NCBI GenBank assembly: GCA_964618455.1
Contig: CAZUAQ010000025.1
Coordinates: 14,249-78,248, forward strand
Length of the DNA: 64,000 bases
Reading direction: 5' to 3'
Origin: CAZUAQ01 sp964618455
GTDB taxonomy: Bacteria; Planctomycetota; Phycisphaerae; UBA1845; PWPN01
How positions within the stretch are numbered: the first letter of the stretch is position 1; each line of letters begins with the position of its first letter. The notes under the pieces were generated by a model. That model was not told the origin of the DNA and searched no databases. It worked only from the letters and a program-made list of their open reading frames with translations. Below are positions 54,235 to 62,007 of this stretch, one piece after another. The position numbers were made by a program, and so were the translations under genes.

Positions 54235-56415
54235 ATGAGTCGAGAGATCCCCGCATCGACAATGAAAGAGCTCCGGGGCGTTCTTGTTCGCTGGGCTATC
54301 GTCCTGGCGGCACTGGGCCTCTTTGCGGTCTGGGCCACGTGGCGCATGTCCTCGGCGGCCGATCGTCTGCCGGCGGGAGGGAGCAGGATGACCTCCGGCG
54401 CTTCGTCCATAGAGCCGGACGTGGAATACTGGACCTGCACAATGCATCCGGATGTCCGGCAGGAAGCCTCGGGTGATTGCCCGATGTGCGGCATGGAACT
54501 GGTTCCCAAGTATGTCGGGAGTGCGGAGCCGGGTAAGACACCAACGGCTTCCTCACCACCATCACCCTCGACGGCAGGCAGCCACCAGCATGCCGCTCCA
54601 TCCACCCAAGCCGGAGGCGGGCAAGCCTGGTACCGCTGCACCATGCCCGAATGCGGCGACCAGGGAAGCGCCGATCCTGACAGCCGCTGCCCCGTGTGCG
54701 GCATGAAACGGGAAAGCATGGCATCGGACGGTGGCGACGCTGGTGAATACGAGATCGCGTTGAGCGCGCGTGCACGGCGATTGGCCGAAGTCGAGACCGA
54801 ACCGGCGCAGGAACGTATGCTGTTCAAGAACATCCGCACCGTCGGTCGCGTCGGCTATGACGAGACACGCTATAAAATGGTGAGCGCGTGGATTGGTGGA
54901 CGCATCGACAAGCTCTTTGCCGACTTCACCGGCATGGCCGTCGTGCAGGGGGATCACCTGGTCGAGATCTACAGCCCCGAACTGCTCTCCGCGCAAGAGG
55001 AGTTTCTTCAGGCGGTGCGCGCCGCGGAGTCAACGAACTCCCCGCAAACCGAGGTGGCCCGCCGGAGCAGCCTGCAGATCCTGTCCGCGGCGCGTCGGAA
55101 GTTGGAGCTGCTCGGGGTCACGGAGGCTCAGATCGCCGCCATCGAACGCTCAGGGCAACCACAGACGCACCTCGTCATACACGCTCCGCTTGGCGGTACG
55201 GTCCTCAAGAAGCAGGCCATGGAGGGCATGTACGTCAGGACCGGCGATCCGCTTTATACGATTGCCGACCTGAAGCATCTCTGGCTGCTGGTGGAACTGT
55301 ATGAGTCGGACCTGCCATGGGTGAAGCCGTTTCAGCAAGTGCGGGTGACGACGCGATCTTTACCGGGTGAAGTGTTCACCGGCGAGATCTTTTTCGTCAG
55401 TCCTTCCGTCGATCCGAAGACGCGGACGGTGGAAGTCCGCATTCACGTCGACAACCCCGCCATGCGGCTCAAGCCGGACATGTGGGTCACCGCCGAGATC
55501 GATGCGGCATTGGCCCGTGGCGGACGCGGGACGGTGCCCGATCCTGGGGGGGATTATGCCTGCCCGATGCATCCGTGGGAGACGGCGGACGCGAAGGGCG
55601 ACTGCCCGCTTTGCGAAATGAATCTCATCCCGGTAGAGCAGTTGCCGCAGTTCTCACCGCCGACGGATCCCGTCGCCTTGATGAGTGTACCCCGGGATGC
55701 CGTCATGCAGACGGGGGAACGCGCGCTTGTCTACGTCGAGACGTCACCCGGGATCTATCGCGGCGTCGAGGTGATGCTCGGGCCACTCGCGCGCGGAGAA
55801 GATGACCAGGACTACTACCCGATCCTTTCCGGCCTCGGGGGCGGCGAGCGCGTGGTGACGCGCGGTAATTTCGCCATCGACAGCCAGATGCAACTGGCCG
55901 GGAAGCCCAGTTTATTCACGGCGCGCGGCCTGGGGGAGGACGAAAGCGTATCCTCCGGGGAGATCGACCATGCCGAAGGTATGACCCATCCGAGCACGAG
56001 CGCAGAGGATATCCTCCAGAAGGAATGCCCCATCATGGGCGGTGAGATCAATCCCGAGGTCTTCATCGAATACAAGGGGGTGAAGGTCTACTTCTGCTGC
56101 TGGGGCTGCGATGACAAGTTCCTGTCGGAGCCTGAGAAGTACATTCCCAAACTGCCGGAAGCCATGCAGGATCGTATCCGGAGTGCCGCGAACGTTGCGC
56201 AGGCATCCGGGTCGGACAAACAGACAACCTGCCCGGTCATGGGAGGGGAGGTCGATCCGGATGTATTCACCGATATTCGCGGCGTCCGCGTTTACTTCTG
56301 CTGCCGGCCCTGTATCGAGAAGTTCACATCCGATCCCGAGAAGTACATTTCGAAGCTTCCTGAATCCGTCAGGTTCGCGATTGCCGATGCGCGTCCGAAG
56401 GAGGCCGGGGAATGA
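54235..56415 (+). CDS. CusB-type periplasmic adaptor with extra heavy-metal and YHS domains
   Basis: The 726-residue protein starts at 54235, 8 bases after GGAGA (an ATG at 54229 would be too close). After one N-terminal helix come two Cys/Met heavy-metal-binding domains (about 65-97: WTCTMHPDV, CPMCGMELVP; about 125-157: YRCTMPEC, CPVCGMKRE). The CusB adaptor follows (VGYDETRYKMVSAWIGG, HAPLGGTVLKKQAM, WLLVELYESDLPWV). A third heavy-metal domain lies at about 440-468 (YACPMHPWE, CPLCEMNLIP). At the C-terminus are two YHS-like domains (CPIMGGEINPEVFIEYKGVKV and CPVMGGEVDPDVFTDIRGVRV) with CC and C-X2-C metal ligands. It bridges the pump and the outer-membrane channel, and overlaps the pump gene by 4 bases. 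Confidence 0.88.
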   Translation: MSREIPASTMKELRGVLVRWAIVLAALGLFAVWATWRMSSAADRLPAGGSRMTSGASSIEPDVEYWTCTMHPDVRQEASGDCPMCGMELVPKYVGSAEPGKTPTASSPPSPSTAGSHQHAAPSTQAGGGQAWYRCTMPECGDQGSADPDSRCPVCGMKRESMASDGGDAGEYEIALSARARRLAEVETEPAQERMLFKNIRTVGRVGYDETRYKMVSAWIGGRIDKLFADFTGMAVVQGDHLVEIYSPELLSAQEEFLQAVRAAESTNSPQTEVARRSSLQILSAARRKLELLGVTEAQIAAIERSGQPQTHLVIHAPLGGTVLKKQAMEGMYVRTGDPLYTIADLKHLWLLVELYESDLPWVKPFQQVRVTTRSLPGEVFTGEIFFVSPSVDPKTRTVEVRIHVDNPAMRLKPDMWVTAEIDAALARGGRGTVPDPGGDYACPMHPWETADAKGDCPLCEMNLIPVEQLPQFSPPTDPVALMSVPRDAVMQTGERALVYVETSPGIYRGVEVMLGPLARGEDDQDYYPILSGLGGGERVVTRGNFAIDSQMQLAGKPSLFTARGLGEDESVSSGEIDHAEGMTHPSTSAEDILQKECPIMGGEINPEVFIEYKGVKVYFCCWGCDDKFLSEPEKYIPKLPEAMQDRIRSAANVAQASGSDKQTTCPVMGGEVDPDVFTDIRGVRVYFCCRPCIEKFTSDPEKYISKLPESVRFAIADARPKEAGE

Positions 56416-59400
56416 TCGACAGACTGATTCGACTGTTCCTGCAAACCCCGGTGCTGGCGGTGATTCTGGCCGGCGCGCTGGTAGTCTTCGGTTGGCGAGC
56501 CTTCGAGCAGAATCCGAAGGACGCTCTCCCGGACATCGCCGAGAACCAGGTGATCGTCTTCAGCGAGTGGATGGGGCGCAGTCCCAAGGATGTGGATGAG
56601 CAGGTCACCTACCCGCTGACGGTCGCCCTGCAGGGCGTACCCGAAGTGAAAGAGATTCGGGCCACGAGCGGCTTCGGATGGTCCATCGTGTACGTGGTGT
56701 TCAAGGAACACGCGGAATTCTACTGGGCGCGCAGCCGCGTCCTGGAACGGTTGAATGTCGCGCAGGGGCAACTCCCGGACGGCGTCTCGCCCCGTCTCGG
56801 ACCGGATGCGACGGCGCTCGGCCAGATCTTCTGGTACACGGTCGAGAATGGGTGGTATTCCCCCGAACGACCGGGCCTGCGCTTCGACGAAGACGGCCTG
56901 CTGACCGCCGCTTCACGGGAAACGCTGCTCGAGAGCGATCCGGGGCTGGACGACACGCTGGACAAGGCTGAACCGTTGACCGATCCGGTCAGCGGTGAGC
57001 CGCTGGTTTTCAGCAAGCTGCCGCTCGATCGCCTGAGGAGCATTCAGGACTTCGACGTCAAGCTCGCGCTCGAAAGCGTGGAAGGCGTCAGTGAAGTCGC
57101 CGGCATCGGTGGATTCGTTCGTCAGTATCAGATCGACGTGAACCCCGAGGCACTCCGTGCCTTCAACGCCCCGCTGTCCCGACTCGTGGCCGCGCTGAAG
57201 AGTGCCAACATCGATGTCGGGGCAAAGGTGATCGAAGAGAACGGGATGGAGATCCTCGTGCGCGGCATCGGCTTCCTCGGCGGCATGCAGCGCAGTGCTG
57301 CTGAGCGGGAGACACGTGAAGCTGCCGTTATCCGCGACATCGAGAACATCGTCGTTCACGCCGACGACGGGACACCAGTCTACGTGCACCAGGTGGCTCA
57401 CGTGAGCGTCGGCCCCGATTTTCGTCGCGGCGCGCTGGACAAGATGGGCGCCGAGGCGGTCGGTGGCGCGGTCACGATGCGCTTCGGGGAGAATCCGCTT
57501 TCCGTGATCGAGCGGGTCCGCGACAAGATCGATACGCTGGAACGCGGTCTTCCTCCCGGCGTGCGCGTCAACGCCTTCTACGACCGTACCGATCTCATCC
57601 AGGAGACGATGGGGACGCTGACCGAAGCGCTCTCGCAGGAACTGGTCATCACGATCGTGGCCGCACTGCTGTTCCTGCTGCATTTCCGAAGCAGCCTCGT
57701 GATTGCCGTCACGCTGCCGCTCGCCGTGCTCTCGGCGTTCATCTGCATGCAGGCCCTCGATCTTCCGAGCAACATCATGAGCCTGGCCGGCATCGCGATT
57801 GCTATCGGCACGATGGTCGACATGGGAATCGTGATGCTGGAGAACATCTACCAGTACCTCACCGATCATCGGGACGACTACACCCGCGTCAAGACGGATG
57901 AGCGCGGGCGACCGCGCGAGGTGATCGACCATGCCAAGCGCGGCCAATACGTCTCTGAAGCCGCGACCGAGGTGGGCTCAGCCATCATGACGGCCGTCAG
58001 CACCACGGTCATTTCGTTCCTGCCCGTTCTCTTCCTCGAAGGTCAGGCCGCCAAGCTTTTTACCCCGCTGGCATGGACCAAGACCTTCTGCATGGTCGGC
58101 GCGGTGATCCTCGCCTTGACGATCGTACCGCCACTGGCTTCCGCACTGCTACGAAGTCGGCGCATGCGCTGGAGCCGCGCGCTGGCGATCGGTCTATTCC
58201 TGGGCGGCGCATCTGCCCTGGCATGGTGGGGCGCCGTGCACATTCACGGCTCCTGGGCATCGTTTACCACCGCCATCGAAGACTATCTGCAATGGCCTCG
58301 CGCGTGGGTGGCGGCGGTCGTCGGCGCTGCCGTTGCCGGGGTCGCCGTGGTCATCCTGCGCGAACGTATTCGCCCGATTGAACAGAATCCGACCAGCCGG
58401 CTCATTCATGGTGTGTATGAGCCGACACTACGCTGGATCCTGCATCACAAGGCAATCTTTCTTGCGGTTCCGGTCGCGCTGGTGGTGTGGGGCATGTCCA
58501 TCTGGCTGGGTTGGGGGCCGCTGATCCATGTGCTCGTCTGGCCGCTGGAAGTCGTCGGTCTCGCGCCGTTGACGTGGCCGGCATCCCTGTGGCTCCATCT
58601 CGCGCTGGCGGTCGTCGTGGGATTCATCCTCGTGCCTCTGCTGTTTGACTCCGCGCGCGTCTCGATCGCCGTTGGTCGCAGCCGCCCCGTCCGCACCTCA
58701 TGGACACCGTGGGCGAAATACGCCTCGGCGATTCTCGCATTCGCCCTCTTTGCGCTTGCCTTCCAGATGACGAACATCACCGGCAACAATCAACGACTCT
58801 TTGCCTCACTCATTGCCCATTCGCCGACCGGATCGTACGACAACTACGCACCACTCCAGGCCCTGGTGGAGGGCCAGGGCATCGGCCAGGAGTTCATGCC
58901 GCCGCTCGACGAAGGCGACTTCCTCTACATGCCGAGCGTGCTGCCGGCCGGCTCAATCAACACCGTCATGGACGTCATGCAGAAGCAGGACGTTCAGTTC
59001 GCCCAGATCCCGGAAGTCGAGCTCGTCGTCGGCAAACTCGGTCGCATCGATTCTCCGCTCGATCCCGCGCCGGTCGGCATGCTCGAAACCATGATTCTGC
59101 TCAAGCCGCACGACGCGTGGCCGGTCATCGACGATCCGGATTTCGCGGGCATGCAACGCCGACGCACCATGGACGAGATCTGGGAGGACATCAAGACCGC
59201 CGGCAGTTATCCGGGCGTGTTGCCTTCGGTGCAGTTGCAACCGATCCGCACGCGCGTCGAGATGCTCAGCACCGGCCTCAATGCCAAGATCGGCATCAAG
59301 ATCTACGGCGACAGCATCACCCGCTGCGAGGAGCTGGCCGTCCAGATCGAGCAGCTGCTTCGCGAACGCCTTGAGAACGCTCAAGCCATCAACGCCATCC

Positions 59401-60500
59401 GGATCAGCGGCAAGCCCTATCTCGAGTTCCACATCGATCGCGAAGCGATCGCGCGCTACGGCGTCAACATCGCCGACGTTCAGCAGGTGATCGAGGTGGC
59501 CATCGGCGGGAAAAATCTGACGACGACCTATGAAGGACTGGATCGGTACCCGGTTCGCATCCGGTACGAGCGTGAGCTGCGCGACGAAGTGCCCGATCTC
59601 GAGCGCATCCTCGTGCCGACACCGTCGGGAGCGCAGATTCCCATCGCGCAGGTCGCCGAGATACGGCGGGTCACCGGACCGATGAGCGTCCGCCGCGAGG
59701 GGGCGAAATACGTCAGCTATGTCACCATGAGCAACCAGGGCGTCGACGAGACCACCCTGGTGCGTCACGGCCGGCGCATTATCGACGACGCCCTCGTCAA
59801 CGGCGAACTCGACATGCCCGAAGGGTATTACATGCGCTGGGCGGGAAGTTACGAGCGGAACATCCGAGCCAAGAACCGCCTGGCCATCCTCGTTCCACTT
59901 GTGCTGGTGATCAACTTCCTTCTCATCTACCTGCAGTTCAAGCGCTGGCCGCTCACCATCGTGATCTTCGTGGCGATCCCCGTGGCGTTTTCCGGCGGTT
60001 TTATCCTGCTCGACTTCTGGCCGCAGATCCATAACGGGCTCTATACGCTGGGTCTGATGGACCGTCCGTTCCCCGGCGACAACATGTACCTGACCGTCGC
60101 CGTCTGGGTCGGCTTCATCGCCCTGTTCGGCATCGCCGTCGACGACGGGATCGTCGTCGGAACGTACCTGGACCAGTCCTTCAGCCGTAGAAAGATTGAA
60201 CGTTATGAAGACATCGAAGAGCGCGTCGTGCAGGCCGGACTGCGACGGATTCGCCCGGCGTTGATGACGACATTCACGACGCTGACCGCCCTCACACCGG
60301 TGCTGCTGGCCACCGGCCGGGGAAGTGATGTCATGACACCGATGGCGCTTCCGGTCTTCGGCGGCATGTTCGTGGCGATCATCACGATTTTCGTGGTGCC
60401 GACCTGCTACTGCGCGATCAAGCAGATCAAGTGGAGATTCGGACTGCCCGACCAGGACTTCGCTACTGCCGAAACCCGGCCCCGTCACGCAACAGGCTGA
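56412..60500 (+). CDS. CusA/CzcA-type heavy-metal RND efflux pump, enlarged
   Basis: The 1362-residue protein is an inner-membrane proton-driven pump. It has the typical N-terminus (IDRLIRLFLQTPVLAVIL, AFEQNPKDALPDIAENQVIV), the PPGV..... FYDRTDLI segment, AGIAIAIGTMVDMGIVMLEN (proton-relay Asp), MPPLDEGDFLYMPS and the C-terminal IAVDDGIVVGTYLDQSF. Relatives run about 1030-1050 residues. The excess comes mainly from an insertion of about 250 residues (nt 58140-58860, several extra hydrophobic segments) between the first six-helix block and the second periplasmic domain. A second, smaller insert lies near nt 56840-57030. Fits a Cu/Ag or Zn/Co/Cd pump; the metal cannot be decided. Confidence 0.9.
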   Translation: MIDRLIRLFLQTPVLAVILAGALVVFGWRAFEQNPKDALPDIAENQVIVFSEWMGRSPKDVDEQVTYPLTVALQGVPEVKEIRATSGFGWSIVYVVFKEHAEFYWARSRVLERLNVAQGQLPDGVSPRLGPDATALGQIFWYTVENGWYSPERPGLRFDEDGLLTAASRETLLESDPGLDDTLDKAEPLTDPVSGEPLVFSKLPLDRLRSIQDFDVKLALESVEGVSEVAGIGGFVRQYQIDVNPEALRAFNAPLSRLVAALKSANIDVGAKVIEENGMEILVRGIGFLGGMQRSAAERETREAAVIRDIENIVVHADDGTPVYVHQVAHVSVGPDFRRGALDKMGAEAVGGAVTMRFGENPLSVIERVRDKIDTLERGLPPGVRVNAFYDRTDLIQETMGTLTEALSQELVITIVAALLFLLHFRSSLVIAVTLPLAVLSAFICMQALDLPSNIMSLAGIAIAIGTMVDMGIVMLENIYQYLTDHRDDYTRVKTDERGRPREVIDHAKRGQYVSEAATEVGSAIMTAVSTTVISFLPVLFLEGQAAKLFTPLAWTKTFCMVGAVILALTIVPPLASALLRSRRMRWSRALAIGLFLGGASALAWWGAVHIHGSWASFTTAIEDYLQWPRAWVAAVVGAAVAGVAVVILRERIRPIEQNPTSRLIHGVYEPTLRWILHHKAIFLAVPVALVVWGMSIWLGWGPLIHVLVWPLEVVGLAPLTWPASLWLHLALAVVVGFILVPLLFDSARVSIAVGRSRPVRTSWTPWAKYASAILAFALFALAFQMTNITGNNQRLFASLIAHSPTGSYDNYAPLQALVEGQGIGQEFMPPLDEGDFLYMPSVLPAGSINTVMDVMQKQDVQFAQIPEVELVVGKLGRIDSPLDPAPVGMLETMILLKPHDAWPVIDDPDFAGMQRRRTMDEIWEDIKTAGSYPGVLPSVQLQPIRTRVEMLSTGLNAKIGIKIYGDSITRCEELAVQIEQLLRERLENAQAINAIRISGKPYLEFHIDREAIARYGVNIADVQQVIEVAIGGKNLTTTYEGLDRYPVRIRYERELRDEVPDLERILVPTPSGAQIPIAQVAEIRRVTGPMSVRREGAKYVSYVTMSNQGVDETTLVRHGRRIIDDALVNGELDMPEGYYMRWAGSYERNIRAKNRLAILVPLVLVINFLLIYLQFKRWPLTIVIFVAIPVAFSGGFILLDFWPQIHNGLYTLGLMDRPFPGDNMYLTVAVWVGFIALFGIAVDDGIVVGTYLDQSFSRRKIERYEDIEERVVQAGLRRIRPALMTTFTTLTALTPVLLATGRGSDVMTPMALPVFGGMFVAIITIFVVPTCYCAIKQIKWRFGLPDQDFATAETRPRHATG

Positions 60501-60926
60501 GGGATCCTCCCGGGTACTTCGAGACTCTTCGTGTTTCGTCGTGGAACAGGACCGATTGGGTGGGAACGGCTCCGCGATCATGCCAGGTCACCGCCAGGCT
60601 GGGTGCGTGGGAAACGCGAGGACACCGATGGGGCCGCAGCTTGCGATGCGGAGGAGCCTGACATTCGTGCCGCCGAGCGAGTTACGGGACCCACCTTCCA
60701 GACGACGGGCCGAGCATGGTCTACCAGGCCGATGCCGCAGGGCCGTTCCGCCCGGCTCGACGTCGGTCGCTCTCGATACCGTCAGCGTGCCGAAAACCCG
60801 ACCCGGCGACCATTCAGGGGCCTGTCGGCCGCCCGAGCGACCCGACTTGGTGCTTGACGGCGCCACCAAACCGGATAAACTTAAGAGTTCACAGTTGGCC
60901 GGGAGACGAGCCCGGCGAACACCGGA
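60501..60926. other. Intergenic region before tRNA-Asn
   Basis: This 426-base stretch has only short frames without ribosome sites. No terminator with a clear U-run was found after the pump gene. It must contain the tRNA promoter; I did not identify it with confidence. Confidence 0.5.
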
Positions 60927-60998
60927 TCCCCGATAGCTCAATGGTAGAGCGAGCGGCTGTTAACCGCTAGGTTGTAGGTTCGAGCCCTACTCGGGGAG
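60927..60998 (+). tRNA. tRNA-Asn(GTT)
   Basis: The 72-base sequence folds completely. The acceptor stem is TCCCCGA with TCGGGGA. The D-arm is GCTC-AATGGTA-GAGC. The anticodon arm is AGCGG-CTGTTAA-CCGCT with anticodon GTT. The variable loop is AGGTT and the T-arm GTAGG-TTCGAGC-CCTAC. The discriminator base is G, and no CCA is encoded. Two degenerate partial copies follow at 61249 and 61596, with nuclease genes between. Confidence 0.97.
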
Positions 60999-60999
60999 C

Positions 61000-61278
61000 T
61001 TGGCGTGCTTCGTCTACATCCTCCAAAGCGTCGCGAGTGGCAGACGGTACGTCGGTCAGACCGAAGACCTCGACCGTCGGCTTTCGGAGCACAACTGCCG
61101 TGAGCACAACCCGTGCAAATACACGTCTCGGCACCCCGGCCCGTGGAAGTTGATCCACTGCGAACGGTACGCTACCCGCGCCGAGGCCATGAGGCGCGAG
61201 CGATGGCTCAAGTCGGGGGCGGGAAGGACCTGGATCGACGAGACGATCGGTAGAGCGAGTCCGCCGCAGGCGGATTAA
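61000..61278 (+). CDS. GIY-YIG nuclease-like protein 1, abutting tRNA-Asn
   Basis: The 92-residue protein has the stand-alone GIY-YIG fold: FVYILQSVASGRRYVGQTEDLDRRLSEHN (the GIY and YIG positions are Y-I-L and Y-V-G), then PCKYTSRHPGPWKLIHCERY and AEAMRRERWLKSG with the metal-ligand Glu. The only usable start is a TTG at 61000, one base after the tRNA-Asn end, with no obvious ribosome site. The C-terminal ~10 residues and stop (TAA at 61276) are encoded inside a degenerate tRNA-Asn copy. This suggests the ORF inserted there with its tail derived from tRNA. May be non-expressed or translated at low level. Confidence 0.75.
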   Translation: MACFVYILQSVASGRRYVGQTEDLDRRLSEHNCREHNPCKYTSRHPGPWKLIHCERYATRAEAMRRERWLKSGAGRTWIDETIGRASPPQAD

Positions 61279-61323
61279 CCGCCAGGTTGTTCGCCACAGG
61301 CGAATCGAGCCCTACTCGGGGAG
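61249..61323 (+). repeat. Degenerate tRNA-Asn copy 1
   Basis: This copy shares three blocks with tRNA-Asn: GGTAGAGCGAG, a 16-base block TTAACCGCCAGGTTGT (one mismatch), and a 24-base block at 61305-61328 that is identical and runs past the tRNA end. The region between the blocks is replaced by two small palindromes: 61260-61274 (tccgcc-gca-ggcgga) and 61290-61304 (ttcgcc-aca-ggcgaa). The 5' acceptor and D-stem are missing, so it cannot be a working tRNA. Confidence 0.88.
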
Positions 61324-61324
61324 C

Positions 61325-61600
61325 TTGGACACGGCGAGAGGTCCATTCTGGGTATATGTCCTTGAGAACCCCAAGGGCCGGTTCTATGTGGGTTCGACGG
61401 GCGACCTTCCGAGGCGCCTGCTTCAGCACAACGCCACTGAGCCGTCCGCCAAAGCCATGCCTTACACCCATAAGAACGGGCCCTGGCGGCTGGTCTGGCA
61501 TGAGAGCCATCCGGACTTGGCATCCGCCGTCCGTCGCGAACGTCAGATCAAACGGATGAAGTCGGCTCGCTGGATTCGAGAACATCTGCTCGATCGGTAG
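61325..61600 (+). CDS. GIY-YIG nuclease-like protein 2, abutting degenerate tRNA copy
   Basis: The 91-residue protein reads PFWVYVLENPKGRFYVGSTGDLPRRLLQHN, with the GIY-YIG catalytic pattern (V-Y-V, Y-V-G, R), then NGPWRLVWHESHPD and AVRRERQIKRMKS with the Glu. The start is a TTG at 61325, one base after the degenerate tRNA end at 61323, exactly the same spacing as in the first unit. It ends at TAG (61598-61600) inside a second degenerate tRNA copy. Identity with nuclease 1 is low, so the two units are unlikely to be a recent tandem duplication. Confidence 0.78.
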   Translation: MDTARGPFWVYVLENPKGRFYVGSTGDLPRRLLQHNATEPSAKAMPYTHKNGPWRLVWHESHPDLASAVRRERQIKRMKSARWIREHLLDR

Positions 61601-61690
61601 AGCGAGTCCCGGCGCGTCGGGATTAGCCGCCACGGTATCCGTGTCGAGGGCATCCTGCCCTCGGGTACTGACGTGATTCGAGTCCGATCC
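61596..61690 (+). repeat. Degenerate tRNA-Asn copy 2, palindrome-interrupted
   Basis: The copy starts with GGTAGAGCGAG and continues with TTAGCCGCCA and TTCGAGTCC-like traces of the T-arm, but is much more decayed than copy 1. It is interrupted by palindromes at 61607-61622 (tcccg-gcgcgt-cggga) and 61645-61663 (cgagggca-tcc-tgccctcg). No nuclease gene follows it. Confidence 0.65.
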
Positions 61691-61732
61691 GAAGGCGGGA
61701 CGCCTTCGGCACGCGCGGGCAAGATGCCCGCG
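61690..61732. repeat. Tandem small palindromic repeats
   Basis: Two 19-bp perfect-stem palindromes sit close together: 61690-61708 (cgaaggcg-gga-cgccttcg) and 61714-61732 (cgcgggca-aga-tgcccgcg). They share an 8-3-8 layout with that at 61645-61663. Similar elements are common in planctomycete intergenic DNA, to my recollection. Confidence 0.7.
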
Positions 61733-62007
61733 ACACGTCCGCTCCAACGACGCCGGTCCGCTCTTTTCGGGATTGGCCGTGTGACACGACTTCGGTATAA
61801 TGGCGATGGTGGCGGCCGGAGGCCCTGTGCCGGTCGGCGCGCGTTACCGTTGAGGGAAGCGTAGAGCAGGGCGATGGAGAGAGTGCCCCGAACGGCACCA
61901 GGCGAAATAGCACGAGTGGGAAGTCCTTTCTTGGGGATTCTCCGCTCCGAAGAGCCTGTGTACGACGGGGACGTTAAGACGAGCGAATATCGAGGAAGGA
62001 GAGCGTC
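61691..62007. other. Intergenic region with palindromes and promoter
   Basis: About 317 bases hold the palindromic repeats (61690-61732) and a sigma70-like promoter (61773-61801) ahead of the beta-propeller gene. No coding frame is convincing. Confidence 0.55.
61773..61801 (+). promoter_or_regulatory. Sigma70-like promoter
   Basis: TTGGCC (61773-61778), a 17-base spacer and a perfect TATAAT (61796-61801) lie about 207 bases upstream of the beta-propeller gene start. The long leader is unexplained. Confidence 0.55.

Noticed and set aside
58953..60581. Long minus-strand open frame opposite the RND pump
   Set aside because: Antisense shadow in GC-rich coding DNA; composition is Asp/His/Arg-heavy without domains.
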